64,000 bases of DNA from the NCBI RefSeq assembly GCF_001894985.1, contig NZ_BCXG01000016.1:1-64000 (forward strand), read 5' to 3'. Source of the stretch: Rhodococcus tukisamuensis NBRC 100609. Its GTDB lineage: Bacteria > Actinomycetota > Actinomycetes > Mycobacteriales > Mycobacteriaceae. Of the stretch, positions 37,957 through 64,000 are shown one piece after another (position 1 is the first letter of the stretch; each line of letters starts with the position of its first letter). Below the pieces are notes generated by a model. That model had not been told where the DNA came from, did not search any database, and saw nothing but the letters and a program-made list of their open reading frames with translations. The position numbers and the translations under genes are program-made.

Positions 37957-38445
37957 ATGGCCACCCAGCCCCCCTCCCCCAGCCCGACGTACCGCAGCTG
38001 GCTCCGACTGCCGGACAACGCACTTCGCCCCGCACTGTTCTCACTGGGCATGTGCGCCCGGGTGCCGTACTTCGCAACCGTGCTCCCCCGCGTCACCGCG
38101 CTCGAGCCCGGGCGATGCGAGGTGCGGGCCCCTAAATGGTGGGGCGTGCACAACCACATCGGGACGTTCCACGCGATCGCCGCCTGCAATCTCGCCGAGG
38201 CCGCCATGGGCATGCTCGCCGAGGCGACCGTCCCCACCACGCACCGCTGGATCCCGAAGGCGATGAACACCCGGTACCTGGCCAAGGCCGAGTCCGGGCT
38301 GCGCGCGGTCGCGTCGTTGTCGGCACTGCCCCGGTTCGAGGAGATCACCTCCGGCGCCGAGCTCACCGTGCCGGTCTCGATCTACGACAAGTCCGGCACC
38401 GAGGTGGTGCACGCCGACATCACCGTCTGGCTGACGCCCGCCTGA
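37957..38445 (+). CDS. DUF4442 hotdog-fold protein (thioesterase-like)
   Basis: A 162-residue protein with the DUF4442 arrangement: a hydrophobic central helix in the HNHIGTFHAIAACNLAEAAMG segment and beta strands typical of hotdog folds (RFEEITSGAELTVPVSIYDK, VHADITVWL). Members resemble acyl-CoA thioesterases of the PaaI type, but the catalytic activity of DUF4442 proteins is not well defined. ATG at 37957 is chosen by domain start and lies 3 bp after a perfect palindrome. It converges on an MpaB-family gene with 24 bp between stops. Confidence 0.82.
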   Translation: MATQPPSPSPTYRSWLRLPDNALRPALFSLGMCARVPYFATVLPRVTALEPGRCEVRAPKWWGVHNHIGTFHAIAACNLAEAAMGMLAEATVPTTHRWIPKAMNTRYLAKAESGLRAVASLSALPRFEEITSGAELTVPVSIYDKSGTEVVHADITVWLTPA

Positions 38446-38469
38446 CCAGGCGGCCGCCGGCACCCGCGG

Positions 38470-39261
38470 TCAGGCCTCGATGCCGCCGCGGGTGCGCAGC
38501 CGGCGGCGCATGTCCCACAGGTAGACGGTCTTGGGCGCGTGCCGCACCCCGGCGGGGATCCGCGGGTACACCCACGAGAGCAGCGTCATCACCCGCTCGA
38601 ACCGGCGCTGGTCCCGCGCTGTCCACGGCAACTCGAACTTCTCGCGCAGCTGCGCCGGCAACAACCCGGTGGTGAGCCAGCGGTACGCCGGCAGGTTCCA
38701 GCGGATCAGCATCGGCGCCTTCACCGGATGGAACAGGTCCCGGGAGGTCGCCCGCACCTGTGCGTCCACCTCGACACGGTCGAGCTCTTCCTTCCAATAG
38801 GCGGCAAACGCGGCGCGGTCGCGCGGCCACATCCCGGCCGGCACCTGCAGCGCGGTCCCGAGCACCGCGTACTCCCGGTACAGCGCGTCCGCATTCGCCT
38901 CGTCGAGCCGGCCGAAGAGCCGCTCGTAGAGGCTCACCGCACTCTCGTAGAGCGTCGCCGCCACCCACAGCTGCAGTTCGGGGTCGAAGGCGTTGTAGTT
39001 CTCCGCACGAACCTTCGCGTGCGCCTTGTTCACCATCCGCACCACCGCGGCGCGCTCGGCCTCGGTCCCGTAGACCACCGCATAGATGTACGTCATCGTG
39101 GTCCGCAGCCGGTCGACCGCGCGATAGGCGAAGTCGCTGTGGTCCGCGACGCCGTGCCCGACGCCCTCGTTGGCAATCTGCAGCAGGATCGCCCGGCCGC
39201 CGGCGGCGAGCATGACGCCCTCGCCGGCGAGATCCTCGATGTGTACGGCGCGACGGCTCAT
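38470..39261 (-). CDS. MpaB/DUF2236 family oxygenase-like protein
   Basis: A 263-residue protein of the DUF2236 family, related to the MpaB and latex-clearing (rubber) oxygenases. Family features are GGRAILLQIANEGVGHGVADHSDF at the N-terminus, RLRTTMTYIYAVVYG and VNKAHAKV with candidate ligand His residues, and QLWVAATLYESAV. Well-studied relatives are heme enzymes or membrane oxygenases; cofactor and substrate here are unknown. It is convergent with the DUF4442 gene and divergent from the ABC exporter. Confidence 0.8.
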   Translation of the reverse strand: MSRRAVHIEDLAGEGVMLAAGGRAILLQIANEGVGHGVADHSDFAYRAVDRLRTTMTYIYAVVYGTEAERAAVVRMVNKAHAKVRAENYNAFDPELQLWVAATLYESAVSLYERLFGRLDEANADALYREYAVLGTALQVPAGMWPRDRAAFAAYWKEELDRVEVDAQVRATSRDLFHPVKAPMLIRWNLPAYRWLTTGLLPAQLREKFELPWTARDQRRFERVMTLLSWVYPRIPAGVRHAPKTVYLWDMRRRLRTRGGIEA

Positions 39262-39803
39262 GCGATTGATGAAACCACAGCAGTTCTCGGTTCACCAGCA
39301 TCCGGACGAAACCGCCGCATCAAGACTCTCAACTGCAGCAACACGATCATCTCCACCGCACACATAGGAGATTCACCGTTAACTTCTTACATCCGACACG
39401 GTCAGTCGGCGGACGCGGACGCCTTGCGAGGGTTCCCCCGGGGGTTCGGGACCGGGTGCGTGCGGACGCCCCGGACGACACCCCTGCTACGACTTGACCA
39501 CCTCAGGTGACTCGAATCGGTGGCGCCGGCGCCGGCGCCGACCAGGAATCGGGCAAGCAGCGTCACCCAGTGACATTCGGACCGGGTTCGATTCGACCCA
39601 CCGTGTCCTTGCCCACCACACGCAGTGATTCCTGCCATTCGGCGAGAGTGTGCACGCCGGCTGGGCCGACCGCGTACAGGACATTCAGTGCCTATCGATC
39701 TGCACCCGCCGAGTGTTACCAACCTGTTCGCCACCAGCCGAACCCGCCGGATTCACAGCCCGGACAGCCTCCGCATACAGCTACCCATGACATACTCGCG
39801 GGC
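39262..39803. other. 542-bp divergent intergenic region
   Basis: It separates the MpaB-family gene (minus) from the ABC transporter (plus). A possible plus-strand promoter is TTCACA, 18 bp, TACAGC, ending shortly before the ABC start. A triple GGCGCC hexamer lies near 39523-39540 and a CCCCCGGGGG palindrome near 39434-39443. No gene was recognised. Confidence 0.45.
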
Positions 39804-40772
39804 ATGCCTTCACCCCACTCTGCGGTCCTCGTCGAGGGAATCCGCAAGTCCTTCGGTGACGTGAAAGCGCTTCAGGGGGTCAGCTTCGAGGTGCCGCGCG
39901 GCACTGTGCTCGGGATTCTCGGGCCGAACGGCGCTGGTAAGACGACCACGGTCAACGTGCTCTCCACCTTGCTGCGCCCCGATTCCGGACGCGCGCTGGT
40001 CGCCGGCCACGACGTGGCGACCCAGGGCGCCTCGGTTCGGCGTTCGATCATGATGACGGGCCAGTACGCCGCCCTCGACGAATCGCTCAACGGCCGGGAG
40101 AATCTCATTCTCTTCGGCCGACTGATGGGCCTGAATCGGCAGGCCGCCAAGTCTCGGGCCGAAGAGTTGCTGAATCAGTTCGACCTCGTCTATGCCGCGG
40201 AACGCAAGGTGTCCGGCTACTCCGGCGGCATGCGCCGGCGAGTGGACATCGCCTGCGGGCTGGTGACCCGCCCCGAGGTGGTGTTCCTCGACGAGCCGAC
40301 CACCGGCCTGGACCCGCGCAGCCGCCAGGGAGTGTGGACACTGGTGCAAGACCTCAAGAACGAGGGCATCACCGTCCTCCTGACCACCCAGTACCTCGAG
40401 GAAGCCGACGTCCTCAGCGACAACATCGTCGTGATCGACAAGGGCACCGTGATCGCCGAGGGCACAGCGGACCAGCTCAAGGAACGGACCGGCGGCAGCT
40501 TCTGCGAGGTCGTCCCGATGCGACTCGAGGACCTGCCGAGGGTCTACGCGGTCCTCACCAGCCTCGCCCCCCCGGAGTACATCACCGAGACCGGTCACGA
40601 CCGGCTGTCGATTCCCGCGCAGTACGGGGCCCAGACGCTGGCCGAGGCGCTGCGTCGGCTCGACATCGCCAGGATCCCACTGGCGGACATCGCGCTGCGC
40701 CGACCGTCGCTCGACGACGTCTTCCTGGCCCTGACGGGCAAACCCCAGGTCTCCGAGGACGAGGAGTCATGA
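39804..40772 (+). CDS. ABC exporter ATP-binding protein, DrrA-like
   Basis: A 322-residue ABC ATPase with Walker A GPNGAGKTT, signature YSGGMRRR, Walker B VVFLDEPTTGLD and switch LLTTQYLEEAD. The C-terminal extension and overall form match the daunorubicin-resistance DrrA family, whose mycobacterial member exports lipids. Its stop overlaps the first permease as ATGA. No strong ribosome binding site precedes the ATG. It likely powers export of a hydrophobic compound, possibly the product of the facing NRPS. Confidence 0.93.
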   Translation: MPSPHSAVLVEGIRKSFGDVKALQGVSFEVPRGTVLGILGPNGAGKTTTVNVLSTLLRPDSGRALVAGHDVATQGASVRRSIMMTGQYAALDESLNGRENLILFGRLMGLNRQAAKSRAEELLNQFDLVYAAERKVSGYSGGMRRRVDIACGLVTRPEVVFLDEPTTGLDPRSRQGVWTLVQDLKNEGITVLLTTQYLEEADVLSDNIVVIDKGTVIAEGTADQLKERTGGSFCEVVPMRLEDLPRVYAVLTSLAPPEYITETGHDRLSIPAQYGAQTLAEALRRLDIARIPLADIALRRPSLDDVFLALTGKPQVSEDEES

Positions 40773-41626
40773 CCGCGATCACGGCCGGCACCACCAGAAC
40801 CTCGGACGAGGGCCGACCGCCGGAGCCACGTTCGAGGGCTGTCGCGCGGACCGGCCGCCACCGTCGGCCCGAACTGTCGAGCGTGCAGCAATGGCTGGCG
40901 CTGTCCGGCCGAAGCCTGCGCAGCATGTGGACCACCGGGCAGTTCCTCATCGCCGTGCTGGCCCCCGCCATCTTCACCATCGGCTTCTACCTGCCGTTGC
41001 GGCTGGTGATGCGATTCCAGGGCATCGACTACGCACAGTTCGTGATGCCGATCATCGTCCTGCAGGCAATGGCCTTCACCGCCATCTCGGCCGCCGGTCG
41101 GGCTGCCCTCGAGGCATCGAACGGCATGAACGACCGGTTCCAGACGATGCCGATCTTCGCCGGCGTGCCGCTGATGTCCAGGATGACCGCCGCGCTGGTG
41201 CACTGCACGGTCTCGTTGATGGCCGCGCTCGTGTACGGCTACATGATCGGCTTCCGATTCGATGGCAGCACCAGCAACACCCTGCTGTTCCTCGGAATGT
41301 CCCTGGCGATCGCGATGACGTTGTCCTTGATGGGTGACCTGATCGGCACCCTGAGCAAGAGCCCGGCAATGACCAGTCAGGCGCTGACGCTGCCGCAGCT
41401 GATCCTCGGCATGTTCTCGGCCGGCTTCGTGCCCGTCGCACAGTTCCCGAGTTGGTCGCAGTGGTTCGTCCGAAACCAGCCGATCTCCCAGTTCGCCATT
41501 TCCATGCGGGACATCGCCGCCGGCACGATCACCATGCACGTGCTCACGCCGGCCCTGCTGTGGTGTGCAGGGCTTGCACTGGTGTTCGCTCCGCTGACGG
41601 TGTGGGCGAGTGTGAGGCGAGGATGA
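40769..41626 (+). CDS. ABC-2 type exporter permease, DrrB-like
   Basis: A 285-residue permease with an Arg-rich cytosolic N-terminus of about 40 residues and six predicted helices (FLIAVLAPAIFTIGFYLPLR, LMAALVYGYMIGF, LLFLGMSLAIAMTLSLMG and others). The late segment NQPISQFAISMRDIAAG fits the ABC-2 family. ATGA overlaps on both sides couple it to the ATPase and the second permease. Confidence 0.92.
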   Translation: MTAITAGTTRTSDEGRPPEPRSRAVARTGRHRRPELSSVQQWLALSGRSLRSMWTTGQFLIAVLAPAIFTIGFYLPLRLVMRFQGIDYAQFVMPIIVLQAMAFTAISAAGRAALEASNGMNDRFQTMPIFAGVPLMSRMTAALVHCTVSLMAALVYGYMIGFRFDGSTSNTLLFLGMSLAIAMTLSLMGDLIGTLSKSPAMTSQALTLPQLILGMFSAGFVPVAQFPSWSQWFVRNQPISQFAISMRDIAAGTITMHVLTPALLWCAGLALVFAPLTVWASVRRG

Positions 41627-42489
41627 CCGACCTCCACTCCGCCCCCGCGCCGGCAGTAGCGCCTGAGTCGGTGGCGCTCCGTTTCCCGGTGCCCACCGAG
41701 GTGTACCCCGAGACGTCGTGGAAGGCGCTCGTCACCCACAGCAAGATCCAGACCTGGCGACTGCTCCTGAGGTCGGCCAAGGACCCATTCACCATGCTGC
41801 AGGCCATCGTCTACCCGTCGGTCATGCTGGTGATGTTCTGGGCGGTGCTGGGGATCTCGGTCACCAAGGCCACCGGCGTCAACAGCGTCTACGGGTACGC
41901 CCCGATGCTTGCCCTGGTCGGCGCGATGTTCGGGTCGATGGCCAGCGGCCTCCACCTCAAGGAGGAATGGCGCAAGGGCCTGTTGGCTCGGTTCTGGATC
42001 CTGCCCACCCACCGGGCCGCGGGTATGGTCAGTCGGCTGATCTCCGAGGCCGTGCGGATCGTGTTGACCACCGTGCTGATCATGTTGGTCGGCGTACTTC
42101 TCGGCTTCCGATTCGGCCAGGGATTCCTGGCAGGTGTGCTGCTGCTGCTGGTCCCGCTGCTGATGGGTGTGGGGTTCGCGACCATGGTCACCGCGCTGTC
42201 GGTGAACTTCGCCAAGCTGCCGCTGGTGGAACTGCTGTCCCTCGTCTGCACTCTGCTCATGTTCTTCAATTCGGGCTTCGTGCCGACCGCCGCCTATCCG
42301 GTCTGGCTGCAGGGTTTCGTCGAGAACCAACCGATGTCCACCGCCATCGACGCGATGCGTGGCCTCAGTCTCGGCGGGCCGGTAGCCGAGCCGCTGATCA
42401 AGACCGCGCTGTGGTCGCTCGGCGCGATCGCCATTTTCGCCTGGCCCGCAATCAACGGCTACAAGCGCGCCGCCGGAACGCCCATCTGA
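41623..42489 (+). CDS. ABC-2 type exporter permease, DrrC-like
   Basis: A 288-residue second permease with six helices (MLQAIVYPSVMLVMFWAVLG, LTTVLIMLVGVLLGF, GVLLLLVPLLMGVGFATMVT and others) and the ABC-2 phrase ENQPMSTAIDAMRGLSLGGP, closely matching the first permease in layout. It completes an ATPase-permease-permease operon of DrrABC organisation. The ATG overlaps the previous stop (ATGA). Confidence 0.92.
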   Translation: MTDLHSAPAPAVAPESVALRFPVPTEVYPETSWKALVTHSKIQTWRLLLRSAKDPFTMLQAIVYPSVMLVMFWAVLGISVTKATGVNSVYGYAPMLALVGAMFGSMASGLHLKEEWRKGLLARFWILPTHRAAGMVSRLISEAVRIVLTTVLIMLVGVLLGFRFGQGFLAGVLLLLVPLLMGVGFATMVTALSVNFAKLPLVELLSLVCTLLMFFNSGFVPTAAYPVWLQGFVENQPMSTAIDAMRGLSLGGPVAEPLIKTALWSLGAIAIFAWPAINGYKRAAGTPI

Positions 42490-42622
42490 TCCAGCCAGAC
42501 GCCCCGTCCCCTCGGATGCGGGGTGACACGGGCCCGGGAGAGCCGCCGGTTGCCGCGGGGTGTTCGCCGATCCGCGCTGAGGCGGCCCGGACGGCGGCTG
42601 CGCCCACGCCGGAGGTCGAGTA

Positions 42623-42684
42623 ACCGCCCCGGCAGACTTCGCGCGCAGCGCCGAGAGAGCCGGATGCGCGAGGGCCGGGGCGGT
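42623..42684. repeat. Long imperfect palindrome
   Basis: ACCGCCCCGGC (42623-42633) pairs perfectly with GCCGGGGCGGT (42674-42684), with an inner CGCGCA/TGCGCG stem and a CCG/CGG tip. A second hairpin TCGGCGC/GCGCCGA follows at 42690-42711. It may be an intergenic palindromic element or an RNA structure. Confidence 0.55.
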
Positions 42685-43038
42685 GACGGTCGGCGCGCAT
42701 GTCTGCGCCGAGAAGTGGACCCGCGCTGCGTCGACGGTGCCGGTATCGATGAGATCCTGGCGTGGCTGGAGCCGCGAGTCCAGGCCGATCCGTTTGTTCC
42801 GGCGGCGTCCACACCGCGTGCCGCTCGACCTCGATGCCCGCCGTGGACTCTGCAGGTACCTTCGGGCCTGCACTGCGTCGAGGGCTTGCCGGACGGCGCT
42901 GTCGTCGCTCTGCTGACGTCTCACCCCTGCGCGAGCCACGGCCTCCGCTGGGCATGTCGCAGCGTCGTTCACTCACACCGCGTACCGCTCGTTCCACGGC
43001 GACCGAGCGGCAAGCCAAGCTGTTGACGAAATCCGACT

Positions 43039-43076
43039 GTGGTGAGCCCCCGCCCGGAAGGACCGGAGCTCACCAC
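43039..43076 (-). terminator. Terminator after the NRPS gene
   Basis: GTGGTGAGC (43039-43047) pairs with GCTCACCAC (43068-43076), with a CCGG/CCGG pairing inside. It is 15 bp downstream of the NRPS stop. Confidence 0.65.
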
Positions 43077-43090
43077 CTCGACCTGTCGGG

Positions 43091-64000
<20,910 letters not shown>

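Larger units (their letters stand above)
42490..43090. other. 601-bp convergent region with hairpins
   Basis: It lies between the exporter operon and the 3' end of the NRPS gene. A weak hairpin (GTCCCC/GGGG-T-GAC, 42506-42527) could end the exporter transcript. A long imperfect hairpin (42623-42684) and a second hairpin (42690-42711) follow, and the NRPS terminator is at 43039-43076. Reading frames in the rest do not resemble proteins. Confidence 0.5.

Noticed and set aside
41377-42972. 531-codon minus-strand frame across the second permease and the intergenic region
   Set aside because: Mostly antisense to a clear permease gene, and Gln/His/Arg-rich. No ribosome binding site or domain.

Overview
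The window is a high-GC actinobacterial chromosome segment, most like Rhodococcus or a close relative in the Mycobacteriales. This rests on an ESX-4 type VII secretion locus next to the truA-rplQ-rpoA ribosomal block, MmpS-like and DrrABC-like proteins, and a very large non-ribosomal peptide synthetase (NRPS). No tRNA, rRNA, CRISPR array, transposase or insertion sequence was seen.

Region 1 (1-13.9 kb): an alkaline-phosphatase-superfamily enzyme, then an ESX-4-type secretion locus. The minus-strand arm is eccC, an Rv3446c-like protein, esxU and esxT. The plus-strand arm is eccD and mycP. eccB (minus) and eccE (plus) start divergently. EccC, EccB, EccD and EccE would form the membrane machine, MycP is the mycosin protease, and the EsxT/EsxU pair are WXG100 substrates. 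EccE is absent from the M. tuberculosis ESX-4 locus.

Region 2 (13.9-18.8 kb): small accessory genes. They are an FMN reductase, a secreted Ig-like protein, a TetR regulator divergent from an acyl-CoA dehydrogenase with a palindromic site between them, an MmpS-like membrane protein and a stand-alone PAS protein.

Region 3 (18.8-37.4 kb): the ribosomal gene block, almost all on the minus strand. In transcription order it holds S10 (rpsJ to rpsQ), spc (rplN to rplO, then secY-adk-map) and alpha (infA-rpmJ-rpsM-rpsK-rpsD-rpoA-rplQ-truA). Two good sigma70-like promoters (before rplN and infA) and several GC hairpins divide it. dtd and a small secreted protein lie between map and infA. rpmJ and rpmD are short genes found by direct translation.

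Region 4 (37.9-42.5 kb): a DUF4442 hotdog protein behind a perfect 28-bp palindrome, an MpaB/DUF2236-family protein, and a DrrABC-like ABC exporter of one ATPase and two permeases with ATGA overlaps.

Region 5 (43.1-64.0 kb): the 3' part of one NRPS gene that runs off the right edge. In protein order it reads E | C-A-T | C-A-T | C-A-T-E | C-A-T-E | C-A-T-TE, so it makes at least six residues and releases the peptide by thioesterase. The exporter converges on it and is a plausible export partner. This assembly line is the best candidate for an undescribed system, but the product cannot be named from sequence alone.
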